DNA of 64,000 bases from Caprella mutica (Eukaryota > Arthropoda > Malacostraca > Amphipoda > Caprellidae). The stretch spans positions 1 to 64,000 of the forward strand of contig CANNZV010002567.1 in assembly GCA_947561585.1 (NCBI GenBank), read 5' to 3'. The position numbers and the translations under genes are program-made. Under the pieces are notes generated by a model. That model was not told the origin of the DNA, made no database searches, and saw nothing but the letters and a program-made list of their open reading frames with translations. Positions 14,827-24,718 of this stretch are shown here, one piece after another (positions within the stretch are counted from its first letter, which is position 1; each line of letters starts with the position of its first letter).

Positions 14827-14891
14827 TGTCAAATATAATTCCATTATTCAATTTGAAGAGTGGCGGATTTTTCTGGCAGTACATTTGTATT

Positions 14892-14900
14892 TATAAAATA
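14892..14900 (+). promoter_or_regulatory. Possible TATA box in 5-prime LTR of element 1
   Basis: TATAAAATA lies 65 bases inside the LTR in a mixed-composition stretch. A core promoter is needed in an LTR, and this is the best TATA match in the first half, but in AT-rich DNA such a match can be chance. Confidence 0.3.
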
Positions 14901-15653
14901 GCACTAAATTCATGCAAGACCTTGGTTTGTGTCACTGCCCGGAAAATCCTCACCACTGAAATAATCTTTTCCCTGAGATCCTCAGCAGGTGATTCATTAT
15001 AGCAGAACTTTGACGCGGGAATCTGGTATGGAAAATCGAGATAATGGTTTGCAGAGTGAGGAGAAGATATTCATATCTATATATCCACTAAGGGAGTGAA
15101 AACGGAGCTATTGGTAGAATCATGCACAATATGCTCGTCTGAAGATTGGCCCATCTAACAAACTGCTTTCTAGCTACTTGTCAGGATCATGAGTATCGCC
15201 CTGAAAACTTCATTCTTCAGTAACAGGGTAATAGCTGGTTCCTGCGATATGGGCTAAGATGTAGCGACTACGCACTGATTGACGGATGGCGGCTCCCTGT
15301 TCTTGCTCCTATGGTCCACTAAATATGGGTATGTGTATACAAACCTCGTATGGTCTTGTTTAGTGTTGTTAAATCCTTAACGTCCCAAATTTCACTCCTT
15401 CCCCTATTAAATTTACATAACTTTAAATATCCAGAAATCTCCGCTAGGTATAATCACTTAATTAATTAAAACTATAACTAACTATTCATTTATAACTAAT
15501 CTAGGGTGTATTACGAACTGTATATTATATGGGTCTACCTGATCCTTTTGGCTTCAATGTGAATCTAATTTTGCCTATACTTTGAGCTAACGGAATTAGG
15601 AAATGGACCCTATATTTTATACTCGTGTTCCATGTGTAATTGAGTTCGCTTTC

Positions 15654-16027
15654 TATTGATTGAAGATAACTATTGATTAAAGATAACTATTGATTAAAGA
15701 TAACTATTGATTAAAGATAACTGTTGATTAAAGATAACTGTTGATTAAAGATAACTGTTGATTAAAGATAACTGTTGATTAAAGATAACTGTTGATTAAA
15801 GATAACTGTTGATTAAAGATAACTGTTGATTAAAGATAACTGTTGATTAAAGATAACTGTTGATTAAAGATAACTGTTGATTAAAGATAACTGTTGATTA
15901 AAGATAACTGTTGATTAAAGATAACTGTTGATTAAAGATAACTGTTGATTAAAGATAACTGTTGATTAAAGATAACTGTTGATTAAAGATAACTGTGGAT
16001 TAAAGATAACTGTTGATTAAAGATAAC
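15654..16027. repeat. 17-bp minisatellite in 5-prime LTR, 22 copies
   Basis: Perfect or near-perfect tandem copies of a 17-bp unit (AACTGTTGATTAAAGAT in one phase) fill 374 bp, which is exactly 22 units. The first unit has TGAAG instead of TAAAG, the early units have CTATTG instead of CTGTTG, and one late unit has CTGTGG (G at 15997). The copy in the other LTR has 27 units. Confidence 0.95.
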
Positions 16028-16040
16028 AACTGTCATTACG

Positions 16041-16046
16041 AATAAA
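16041..16046 (+). promoter_or_regulatory. Possible polyadenylation signal in LTR of element 1
   Basis: AATAAA lies 13 bases after the minisatellite, and the same signal lies at 20572-20577 in the 3-prime LTR, where it could act in transcript end formation. AT-rich context makes chance occurrence possible. Confidence 0.3.
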
Positions 16047-16421
16047 ATTACAGTTTTCTAATTTCATTTTGTCTAATTTATTTTCAATATTAGTAAAACA
16101 AATCTGCGTTCAATTTCATCCTTGTACTTTCTCTGATCTATCATTTTCCCATTTCATTTACTATGTGTTCTATCCCTCAGGTTGCAAGACTGGTGACATG
16201 CGGTGCGGTTTCTTCCCGCTTGCCCAGGTGCTCACTCGTCTGCCTCAATGACCGCATGGGACATATCCATTGAACTATTCCATTTTAAATAGTAAATCCA
16301 ATTCTATGAATAATCGCAATATTCAGTAAAATTACAGTTTAATAATTTTTCCGTATCCTTATCTTATGGAAATTAGGGTAGTTCAAGTATATTCCGTTAC
16401 ATTTATAACTTTTTCTGTATA

Positions 16422-16438
16422 TGGTGGCCAGTATGGGG
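16422..16438 (+). other. Primer-binding site of element 1 (tRNA-Ile-like)
   Basis: TGGTGGCCAGTATGGGG directly follows the LTR. Its reverse complement ends in CCA and resembles the 3-prime end of animal tRNA-Ile(AAT) as I recall it, with one mismatch. The start with TGG at the LTR boundary is seen directly; the tRNA identity is from memory and unverified. Confidence 0.6.
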
Positions 16439-16575
16439 ATTGAGTGATGTGAGCAAGTGGGGGGTGCCGCCCGGATGTCATCAGTCGTCGCATTGTGAGT
16501 ATTTATAAATTTTACTAATTTCCATAAATTTCTGTGTATTTTGATATTTTTTGTTGATTCACATTTCCATATAAA
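16439..16575 (+). other. 5-prime leader of element 1
   Basis: The leader runs from the primer-binding site to the ATG at 16576. It begins relatively GC-rich (GGGGGGTGCCGCCCGG near 16460-16475) and becomes AT-rich. A packaging signal would be expected here, but I cannot identify one. Confidence 0.5.
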
Positions 16576-18927
16576 ATGAGCGAAAAACTTGTAGCTATTA
16601 AAAAGGAAAGGCAGTATGCCAGAGCTCGAATTACTAGAATATCTAATGTATTAAATGAAGATTTTGATGGGATATCGCAGGTGAAGAAGTTAGAGTATCT
16701 GGAACAATTACAGTCTCTTAAAATTAAAATTGTAGATATCAATGACAGATTTCATCAATTAATTGAGCCAGATGAGGCTGGTAACCTTGATCTTTTGATA
16801 GAGGAGGAAATGTTCTCTGAAAAAATATTTCAGTCTCTTCATTTGCTTAGGCCTGTTGAACAACCTGATAGGTCTTTTCATAGCGGTGAGATTCCCAACA
16901 CTAACAAAATCAAATTACCAACCGTTTCATTGCCAGAATTTTCAGGAGATAAAGGCGAAAGTTTGGAAAAGTTTTTCCATAGATTTGAATCCATCTTAGA
17001 TAAACAGTCCTTATCAAACTATGAGAAATTTGTTTATTTAGGTAATCAACTACGAAAGAGTCCTTTATTGCTTTTTAATTCTCTAGATTCAGAACATCAA
17101 TCTTATGTCGAGGCAAAGAATTTATTGATAGAAGCATTTGCATCTCCGCTCACTCAGAAGTATGATGCCATTAAAAAACTTTCAGACCTTAAATTAACTA
17201 ATAACGATGACCCATATAAGTTTATTAGTGACATGAGGAGTACCATCTCTTCCTTTAAACTTTTAAAGATAGATATTGAAACGATCATGCAGTTTTACAT
17301 ATGGAATGCTATGAACGATCGTTTTCAATCTCATTTAATTCAAATTACGAATAGTTCCAAACCAACTTTAGAAGAGATTAACAAATCTATTTTTTCCGCT
17401 ACAGAACGATATTTGAAGAATAATGATCAGGTTAACGAAAAGAAAATTACATCTCCTAGGAATATGTCAGATAGGACTTATGATACTAATTCTACTGTTC
17501 AGACTAATAATTTAGCAATTTCTGTTCAAAAACCTATAAGACCTTGCTTATTATGCCTTTCTGATAACAAGAAAAATGTTACTCATTCATTAAGAGATTG
17601 TGAAATGTATCCGAACGGTCTTAGCAAGGTTAGAAAGTTGGATTCTTTAAATTTCTGCTCTAAATGTTCATTTGTAAATCACAATGAGAATCAATGTAAG
17701 TTTAAGTTTACCAGTCCCTGTAGGGTATGTAAAGGACCACATTTGACTTTTTTGTGTACTCTGAGAGTACCATTTAGTACAACAGAAACTACTTCTAATT
17801 TGTCATGCGTTTACTTGGGTAATACTATTGTTAACGACAGTGTAATCTTGCCTTCATTTTCATTGGATTTAGGGACTGATGATAACAAAATTAAATGTAG
17901 AATACTTAACGATTCCGGATGCCAGCGGAATTTTATTTCGAAGTCTGTGGCACAGAAGTTAAAACTTAAAATAGTAAGTAAGGATGTTAATAGAGTTATT
18001 CGGGGATTTAATTCAAATAAATCTTTCCGAACAGATATTGTAGAGGTACCATTGACTGTGAATAAGGTTAAACTTTCCATAGATGCAATTATAGTTCCTA
18101 GTATTGATGTGTATTTACCCATTGATGACTTAGATAAAATAGTGAGTGGTTTCACTAAGAAAGGGTTTGAGCTTGCTGATGATTTATTAGCTAGTGAACG
18201 TAGCACTGTGGGTAATTTTGATATGATCATGGGACCGGATGCTACTAGAATATTATCTCCAGTTAGTATTAACTTTGGACCTAAAGAGAGTAGCTCTGTT
18301 TATCTGAAAACTAATATAGGCATCATGTTAATGGGAGATACTGTGAGCATCATTAATAACTTTAAATTTCTAGATAACAATGAATGTGATGGCCTTGATG
18401 TAGAAAATAAATTACCAGTTGTCACTAAACAAAAACCCTTGGTAAACTGCGAACGCGGCTCAACGGTTCTGAGCACTGTCACTAGAGTATTTGATGAGAA
18501 GGGTTCCGTAGATCAGATGATGCTTGAATTGGTTAGGAAAGATCAACTTGTTCATTTTTCTGAAGAGTTTAATTTCTTAGTAAATCGTACAATAACTAAG
18601 TGTAGATTACCTAATCTAGTTAAACAAATGAATCTGTATTTGGATACTGATCGGATTATAAGAGTAAGGGGTAAATTGCGACATGGTGAAGGACCTATTC
18701 TCATGTCCAACAATTCTGCCCTATCCAAATTGATAGTGATGGACATGCATAAGGATATTTCTCATGCAGGTGTGTATAGGGTATTGAGAGAGTTGCGAAA
18801 GACGTTTTGGGTCTTGAAGGGATTTTCTTTCGTTCGCAAATTTCTAAAGCAGTGTGGTACTTGTAAAAAAGATCGGTATAAGCCAGTGAAAAATAAATTA
18901 AATTTTCCTGAAGACTATCTACACTAA
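16576..18927 (+). CDS. Truncated BEL/Pao polyprotein: Gag, zinc knuckles, protease, integrase zinc-binding domain (783 aa)
   Basis: The ATG at 16576 is the first in frame after the primer-binding site, with A at -3. Residues about 1-90 look helical and charged. Residues about 113-285 resemble the BEL/Pao gag domain (DUF1759 type). Three zinc motifs follow: C324/C327/H337/C342, a canonical CX2CX4HX4C at 361-374, and CX2CX3HX4C at 382-394. A retropepsin-like region contains the catalytic DSG at 446-448 and a conserved-looking DMIMGPD at 549-555. From about residue 645 the sequence matches the region before the integrase, ending with an HX4HX29CX2C zinc-binding motif (H725, H730, C760, C763). 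Reverse transcriptase, RNase H and the D,D,E integrase core are missing, yet the frame is open throughout, so the internal deletion joined protease to integrase in frame. The product could form particles and process itself but cannot reverse transcribe or integrate. Typical family polyproteins are 1700-2000 aa. Confidence 0.88.
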   Translation: MSEKLVAIKKERQYARARITRISNVLNEDFDGISQVKKLEYLEQLQSLKIKIVDINDRFHQLIEPDEAGNLDLLIEEEMFSEKIFQSLHLLRPVEQPDRSFHSGEIPNTNKIKLPTVSLPEFSGDKGESLEKFFHRFESILDKQSLSNYEKFVYLGNQLRKSPLLLFNSLDSEHQSYVEAKNLLIEAFASPLTQKYDAIKKLSDLKLTNNDDPYKFISDMRSTISSFKLLKIDIETIMQFYIWNAMNDRFQSHLIQITNSSKPTLEEINKSIFSATERYLKNNDQVNEKKITSPRNMSDRTYDTNSTVQTNNLAISVQKPIRPCLLCLSDNKKNVTHSLRDCEMYPNGLSKVRKLDSLNFCSKCSFVNHNENQCKFKFTSPCRVCKGPHLTFLCTLRVPFSTTETTSNLSCVYLGNTIVNDSVILPSFSLDLGTDDNKIKCRILNDSGCQRNFISKSVAQKLKLKIVSKDVNRVIRGFNSNKSFRTDIVEVPLTVNKVKLSIDAIIVPSIDVYLPIDDLDKIVSGFTKKGFELADDLLASERSTVGNFDMIMGPDATRILSPVSINFGPKESSSVYLKTNIGIMLMGDTVSIINNFKFLDNNECDGLDVENKLPVVTKQKPLVNCERGSTVLSTVTRVFDEKGSVDQMMLELVRKDQLVHFSEEFNFLVNRTITKCRLPNLVKQMNLYLDTDRIIRVRGKLRHGEGPILMSNNSALSKLIVMDMHKDISHAGVYRVLRELRKTFWVLKGFSFVRKFLKQCGTCKKDRYKPVKNKLNFPEDYLH

Positions 18928-19272
18928 AACCGAAAATTACCATTGCTTGATACAGACGAACTAATTTAATGGTTCATTCTGTATTTAATGTATATATGTA
19001 AATAAAATGTTCCTTTGTTCTTTGTTAAAAATTTATTAGTGGTAATATATTGAGTAGTCTATTTAGTAAAATTTATTTAAAAGATAGATATATTTAGTTT
19101 AATATGTTTAAAAATCTTAGAGTTACTATGATTTATTTAACGGTATGATATATTGGGAGATAATATATTTAAATTAGTCAATAAAATATTTAATATTGTG
19201 TGTTTGTAAATATTTTCAAATTACCTGTTTATGTTCAGAAAATTATTCTAAACATAAACCTTGGGCCCGGAG
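18928..19272 (+). other. AT-rich tail of element 1 between ORF and 3-prime LTR
   Basis: 345 bp of AT-rich DNA has no ORF and no recognisable remnant of the integrase core or an envelope gene. AATAAA occurs at 19001-19006. The last bases before the LTR are TTGGGCCCGGAG (19261-19272), a short GC-rich patch where a polypurine tract is expected. Its purine run is broken by CCC, so the plus-strand priming site is weak or unusual. Confidence 0.65.
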
Positions 19273-20952
19273 TGTCAAATATAATTCCATTATTCAATTT
19301 GAAGAGTGGCGGATTTTTCTGGCAGTACATTTGTATTTATAAAATAGCACTAAATTCATGCAAGACCTTGGTTTGTGTCACTGCCCGGAAAATCCTCACC
19401 ACTGAAATAATCTTTTCCCTGAGATCCTCAGCAGGTGATTCATTATAGCAGAACTTTGACGCGGGAATCTGGTATGGAAAATCGAGATAATGGTTTGCAG
19501 AGTGAGGAGAAGATATTCATATCTATATATCCACTAAGGGAGTGAAAACGGAGCTATTGGTAGAATCATGCACAATATGCTCGTCTGAAGATTGGCCCAT
19601 CTAACAAACTGCTTTCTAGCTACTTGTCAGGATCATGAGTATCGCCCTGAAAACTTCATTCTTCAGTAACAGGGTAATAGCTGGTTCCTGCGATATGGGC
19701 TAAGATGTAGCGACTACGCACTGATTGACGGATGGCGGCTCCCTGTTCTTGCTCCTATGGTCCACTAAATATGGGTATGTGTATACAAACCTCGTATGGT
19801 CTTGTTTAGTGTTGTTAAATCCTTAACGTCCCAAATTTCACTCCTTCCCCTATTAAATTTACATAACTTTAAATATCCAGAAATCTCCGCTAGGTATAAT
19901 CACTTAATTAATTAAAACTATAACTAACTATTCATTTATAACTAATCTAGGGTGTATTACGAACTGTATATTATATGGGTCTACCTGATCCTTTTGGCTT
20001 CAATGTGAATTTAATTTTGCCTATACTTTGAGCTAACGGAATTAGGAAATGGACCCTATATTTTATACTCGTGTTCCATGTGTAATTGAGTTCGCTTTCT
20101 ATTGATTGAAGATAACTATTGATTAAAGATAACTATTGATTAAAGATAACTATTGATTAAAGATAACTGTTGATTAAAGATAACTGTTGATTAAAGATAA
20201 CTGTTGATTAAAGATAACTGTTGATTAAAGATAACTGTTGATTAAAGATAACTGTTGATTAAAGATAACTGTTGATTAAAGATAACTGTTGATTAAAGAT
20301 AACTGTTGATTAAAGATAACTGTTGATTAAAGATAACTGTTGATTAAAGATAACTGTTGATTAAAGATAACTGTTGATTAAAGATAACTGTTGATTAAAG
20401 ATAACTGTTGATTAAAGATAACTGTTGATTAAAGATAACTGTTGATTAAAGATAACTGTTGATTAAAGATAACTGTTGATTAAAGATAACTGTTGATTAA
20501 AGATAACTGTTGATTAAAGATAACTGTTGATTAAAGATAACTGTTGATTAAAGATAACAACTGTCATTACGAATAAAATTACAGTTTTCTAATTTCATTT
20601 TGTCTAATTTATTTTCAATATTAGTAAAACAAATCTGCGTTCAATTTCATCATTGTACTTTCTCTGATCTATCATTTTCCCATTTCATTTACTATGTGTT
20701 CTATCCCTCAGGTTGCAAGACTGGTGACATGCGGTGCGGTTTCTTCCCGCTTGCCCAGGTGCTCACTCGTCTGCCTCAATGACCGCATGGGACATATCCA
20801 TTGAACTATTCCATTTTAAATAGTAAATCCAATTCTATGAATAATCGCAATATTCAGTAAAATTACAGTTTAATAATTTTTCCGTATCCTTATCTTATGG
20901 AAATTAGGGTAGTTCAAGTATATTCCGTTACATTTATAACTTTTTCTGTATA
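19273..20952 (+). repeat. 3-prime LTR of element 1 (1680 bp)
   Basis: A direct copy of 14827-16421, 85 bp longer. The length difference is exactly five 17-bp minisatellite units. Outside the minisatellite I find two substitutions in about 1.22 kb. The LTR ends CTGTATA and is followed by ATATG and in-phase satellite. Confidence 0.92.
20100..20558. repeat. 17-bp minisatellite in 3-prime LTR, 27 copies
   Basis: 459 bp is exactly 27 units of the same 17-bp repeat as in the 5-prime LTR. The first units carry the same variants (TGAAG, CTATTG); the CTGTGG unit of the other LTR is absent. Confidence 0.95.
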
Positions 20953-20957
20953 ATATG
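20953..20957. other. Target-site duplication of element 1, right copy
   Basis: ATATG matches the five bases before the 5-prime LTR and joins in phase to TTTTATCTAAC of the satellite. Confidence 0.75.
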
Positions 20958-23846
20958 TTTTATCTAACTGATTATAATATGTTTTATCTAACTGATAATA
21001 ATATGTTTTATCTAACTGATAATAATATGTTTTATCTAACTGACTATAATATGTTTTATCTAACTGATTATAATATTTTTTATCTAACTGATAATAATAT
21101 GTTTTATCTAACTGATAATAATATGTTTTATCTAACTGATAATAATATGTTTTATCTAACTGATAATAATATGTTTTATCTAACTGATAATAATATGTTT
21201 TATCTAACTGATAATAATATGTTTTATCTAACTGATAATAATATGTTTTATCTAACTGATAATAATATGTTTTATCTAACTGATAATAATATGTTTTATC
21301 TAACTGATAATAATATGTTTTATCTAACTGATAATAATATGTTTTATCTAACTGATAATAATATGTTTTATCTAAATGATAATAATATGTTTTATCTAAC
21401 TGATAATAATATGTTTTATCTAACTGATAATAATATGTTTTATCTAACTGATAATAATATGTTTTATCTAACTGATAATAATATGTTTTATCTAACTGAT
21501 AATAATATGTTTTATCTAACTGATAATAATATGTTTTATCTAACTGATAATAATATGTTTTATCTAACTGATAATAATATGTTTTATCTAACTGATAATA
21601 ATATGTTTTATCTAACTGATAATAATGTGTTTCTATCTAACTGATAATAATATGTTTTATCTAACTGATAATAATATGTTTTATCTAACTGATAATAATA
21701 TGTTTTATCTAACTGATAATAATATGTTTTATCTAACTGATAATAATATGTTTTATCTAACTGATTATAATATGTTTTATCTAACTGTTTATAATATGTT
21801 TTATCTAACTGATTATAATATGTTTTATCTAACTGATTATAATATGTTTTATCTAACTCATTATAATATGTTTTATCTAACTGATTATAATATGTTTTAT
21901 CTAACTGATTATAATATGTTTTATCTAACTGATTATAATATGTTTTATCTAACTGATAATAATATGTTTTATCTAACTGATAATAATATGTTTTATCTAA
22001 CTGATAATAATATGTTTTATCTAACTGATAATAATATGTTTTATCTAACTGATAATAATATGTTTTATCTAACTGATTATAATATGTTTTATCTAACTGA
22101 TTATAATATGTTTTATCTAACTGACTAAAACATGTTTTATCTAACTGACTATAACATGTTTTATCTAACTGACTATAACATGTTTTATCTTACTGACTAT
22201 AACATGTTTTATCTAACAGATTATAATATGTTTTATCTAACTGATTATAATATGTTTTATCTAACTGACTATAACATGTTTTATCTAACTGACTATAACA
22301 TGTTTTATCTAACTGACTATAACATGTTTTATCAAACTGACTATAATATGTTTTATCTAACTGACTATAATATGTTTTATCTAACTGATAATAATATGTT
22401 TTATCTAACTGATAATAATATGTTTTATCTAACTGATAATAATATGTTTTATCTAACTGATAATAATATGTTTTATCTAACTGATAATAATATGTTTATC
22501 AATAACTGATTATAATATGTTTCATCTAACTGATTATAATATGTTTCATCTAACTGATTATAATATGTTTCATCTAACTGATAATAATATGTTTTATCTA
22601 ACTGATAATAATATGTTTTATCTAACTGATTATAATATGTTTTATCTAACTGACTATAATATGTTTTATCTAACTGACTATAATATGTTTTATCTAACTG
22701 ACTATAATATGTTTTTTCTAACTGACTATAATATGTTTTATCTAACTGACTATAATATGTTTTATCTAACTGATTATAATATGTTTTATCTAACTGATTA
22801 TAAAATGTTTTATCTAACTGATTATAAAATGTTTTATCTAACTGATAATAATATGTTTTATCTAACTGATAATAATATGTCTTATCTAACTGATAATAAT
22901 ATGTTTTATCTAACTGATAATAATATGTTTTATCTAACTGATAATAATATGTTTTATCTAACTGATAATAATATGTTTTATCTAACTGATTATAATATGT
23001 TTTATCTAACTGATTATAATATGTTTTATCTAACTGATTATAATATGTTTTATCTAACTCATTATAATATGTTTTATCTAACTGATTATAATATGTTTTA
23101 TCTAACTGATTATAATATGTTTTATCTAACTGATAATAATATGTTTTATCTAACTGATAATAATATGTTTTATCTAACTGATAATAATATGTTTTATCTA
23201 ACTGACTATAACATGTTTTATCTAACTGACTATAACATGTTTTATCTAACTGACTATAACATGTTTTATCTAACTGACTATAACATGTTTTATCTAACTG
23301 ACTATAACATGTTTTTATCTAACTGACTATAACATGTTTTTTCTAACTGACTATAACATGTTTTATCTAACTGACTATAGCATGTTTTATCTAACTGACT
23401 ATAACATGTTTTATCTAACTGACTATAACATGTTTTATCTAACTGACTATAACATGTTTTATCTAACTGACTATAACATGTTTTATCTAACTGACTATAA
23501 CATGTTTTATCTTACTGACTATAACATGTTTTATCTAACAGATTATAATATGTTTTATCTAACTGATTATAATATGTTTTATCTAACTGATTATAATATG
23601 TTTTATCTAACTGATTATAACATGTTTTATCTAACTGACTATAACATGTTTTATCTAACTGACTATAACATGTTTTATCTAACTGACTATAACATGTTTT
23701 ATCAAACTGACTATAATATGTTTTATCTAACTGACTATAATATGTTTTATCTAACTGATAATAATATGTTTTATCTAACTGATAATAATATGTTTTATCT
23801 AACTGATAATAATATGTTTTATCTAACTGATAATAATATGTTTTAT

Positions 23847-23851
23847 CTAAC
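23847..23851. other. Target-site duplication of element 2, left copy
   Basis: CTAAC precedes the LTR start TGTAAATTGCG, and CTAAC follows the 3-prime LTR end at 32364-32368. Removing the element and one copy restores a normal monomer boundary (TTTTATCTAAC joined to TGATAATAAT). Confidence 0.9.
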
Positions 23852-23854
23852 TGT

Positions 23855-23872
23855 AAATTGCGAATGCAATTT
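23855..23872. other. Hairpin at LTR terminus of element 2
   Basis: AAATTGC, a 4-base loop GAAT, then GCAATTT: a 7-bp perfect stem starting three bases from the LTR end. It is duplicated at 31500-31517 in the other LTR. Its proximity to the integrase-recognised end is notable; its function is unknown. Confidence 0.6.
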
Positions 23873-23926
23873 GTTGGGCGCATGACTCGCCACGAGATGG
23901 CGTTGTTGTTTAACGTAGTCCACTTG

Positions 23927-23997
23927 TTCTTCGCTTCTATGCTTGGTGTTTGTTTGTAACTGGTTGTCAGTGTTAAATTAGTGCTTGAAGCGAAGAA
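23927..23997. other. 11-bp inverted repeat in LTR of element 2
   Basis: TTCTTCGCTTC at 23927-23937 is the exact reverse complement of GAAGCGAAGAA at 23987-23997, with a 49-base loop. The same pair is at 31572-31582 and 31632-31642. It could form an RNA stem if the region is transcribed, or be a protein-binding dyad. Confidence 0.55.
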
Positions 23998-24718
23998 TGT
24001 GTGACACTCTCAGATATAGGTTGTTTAGACTGATCTTCTTTGTTATTTGTTTCAGGAAAGGTGTGACTATAGAATTTAGTTTGTCGTTTGAGTTATTGTC
24101 GAGTTGAGTAATTTTATAGATAGATAGTGATTCTACAGTCGGGCAGTTAATGTACATGCCTTTTAAAAACCTGTGTATAATTTTCTGGTGGGACAGATAA
24201 AACTGGTCAACTTGCCGGCTGGCTAGTCTGGATTGAAAACTTCGGGTAAGCAGAAGGTGTAATGCGAATGTAGGGTGAATACATTTAAAACTGTACTATG
24301 AATGAATTAAGAGTGTGAGAGTGTAGCATTACCACAACATTGAGCCTATGAACCATCACTTATTTTTTGAGTCACTATACCTATCGTAAATACAGTAGGT
24401 CACGCTATTTGTTTTTAGCCACCTGGCGGTCATTTTCTATAGAACTGATACGTGCCATTTTAACGCCAATAAATTACTTTTTTAAGATGTAGTTTCGGCA
24501 TCTGCCTTAATTTAGCTAATTTTACATTTACGTGAATTCTTTTTTATTTTAGCGTGAATTTTAATAAATATGTCAGTGTGATGAACTTTTTAGATTTTAT
24601 ATACTATTTTAGATTTTTACTTTACAGTACCGAACGAGTCTAGGAGTCACTGTACATGATGTGTGAATAAATAGACCAACTGGTCACTGAGTTTCACTAC
24701 CCTCCCCCACCAGAAACA

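Larger units (their letters stand above)
14827..16421 (+). repeat. 5-prime LTR of element 1 (1595 bp)
   Basis: A direct copy of this sequence lies at 19273-20952. It begins TGTC and ends CTGTATA, judged by where the two copies stop agreeing and by TGG of the primer-binding site starting at 16422. It does not end in the usual CA. It carries 22 copies of a 17-bp minisatellite, a TATA-like sequence near its start and AATAAA after the minisatellite. It is much longer than the 867-bp LTR of element 2. It has no credible gene; short open frames within it lack an ATG or have no recognisable product. Confidence 0.9.
14827..20952 (+). mobile_element. Non-autonomous BEL/Pao LTR retrotransposon (element 1)
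   Basis: The element has two long direct repeats (14827-16421 and 19273-20952), a TGG-starting primer-binding site directly after the first, and one intact 783-codon frame. Gag-like, zinc-knuckle, protease and integrase zinc-binding regions identify the BEL/Pao family. Reverse transcriptase, RNase H and the integrase D,D,E core are absent, so it cannot copy itself and would need enzymes in trans. Outside a 17-bp minisatellite I find only two substitutions between the LTRs (15565 C against 20011 T; 16121 C against 20652 A), so insertion was recent. It is embedded in satellite on both sides. The coding region is clearly more AT-rich than that of element 2. Confidence 0.93.
20953..23851. repeat. 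24-bp satellite between the two retrotransposons
   Basis: The array resumes in the same orientation. It opens with a long AATAATATG run (about 21070-21770), then mixed GATTATAATATG and GACTATAACATG runs, and a marker junction GTTTATCAATAACTG near 22496 followed by CATCTAAC monomers. The same order appears downstream of element 2 (about 32370-36720), so element 2 entered a continuous array. The array ends at 23851 with CTAAC, the target duplication of element 2. Confidence 0.96.
23852..24718 (+). repeat. 5-prime LTR of element 2 (867 bp)
   Basis: The LTR starts TGTAAATTGCG and ends CCAGAAACA. The same 867 bp recurs at 31497-32363. It contains a perfect hairpin next to its 5-prime end (23855-23872), an 11-bp inverted repeat (23927-23937 with 23987-23997), GACCA-AC-TGGTC at 24674-24685, and three AATAAA signals in the last 250 bp. 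Confidence 0.96.

Noticed and set aside
98..14838. Long forward open frames of an 8-residue repeat (MFYLTDYN and variants), here and across 20953-23885 and 32404-63875
   Set aside because: A 24-bp tandem repeat without a stop in one frame is open by arithmetic. The frames end and restart at variant monomers and one-base indels, there is no unique sequence, signal peptide or promoter, and copies vary without respect for reading frame.
15229..15242. 28S rRNA-like words (ATAGCTGGTTCC) in the LTR of element 1
   Set aside because: The match is about a dozen bases and does not extend into flanking rRNA sequence.
15654..16027. 17-bp LTR repeat as CRISPR or telomeric repeat
   Set aside because: No spacers, not a telomere motif, and it lies inside both LTRs of a retrotransposon.
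16069..16251. 60-codon frame in the LTR of element 1 (also at 20600-20782)
   Set aside because: It starts with TTG, has no known domain and crosses a noncoding LTR.
19200..19448. 82-codon frame across the 3-prime LTR boundary
   Set aside because: It starts with a non-ATG codon and runs from AT-rich tail into the LTR, with no recognisable domain.
14827..20952. Reading the two 1.6-kb repeats as a segmental duplication rather than LTRs
   Set aside because: The primer-binding site, retroelement ORF and target-site duplication all fit an LTR retrotransposon.
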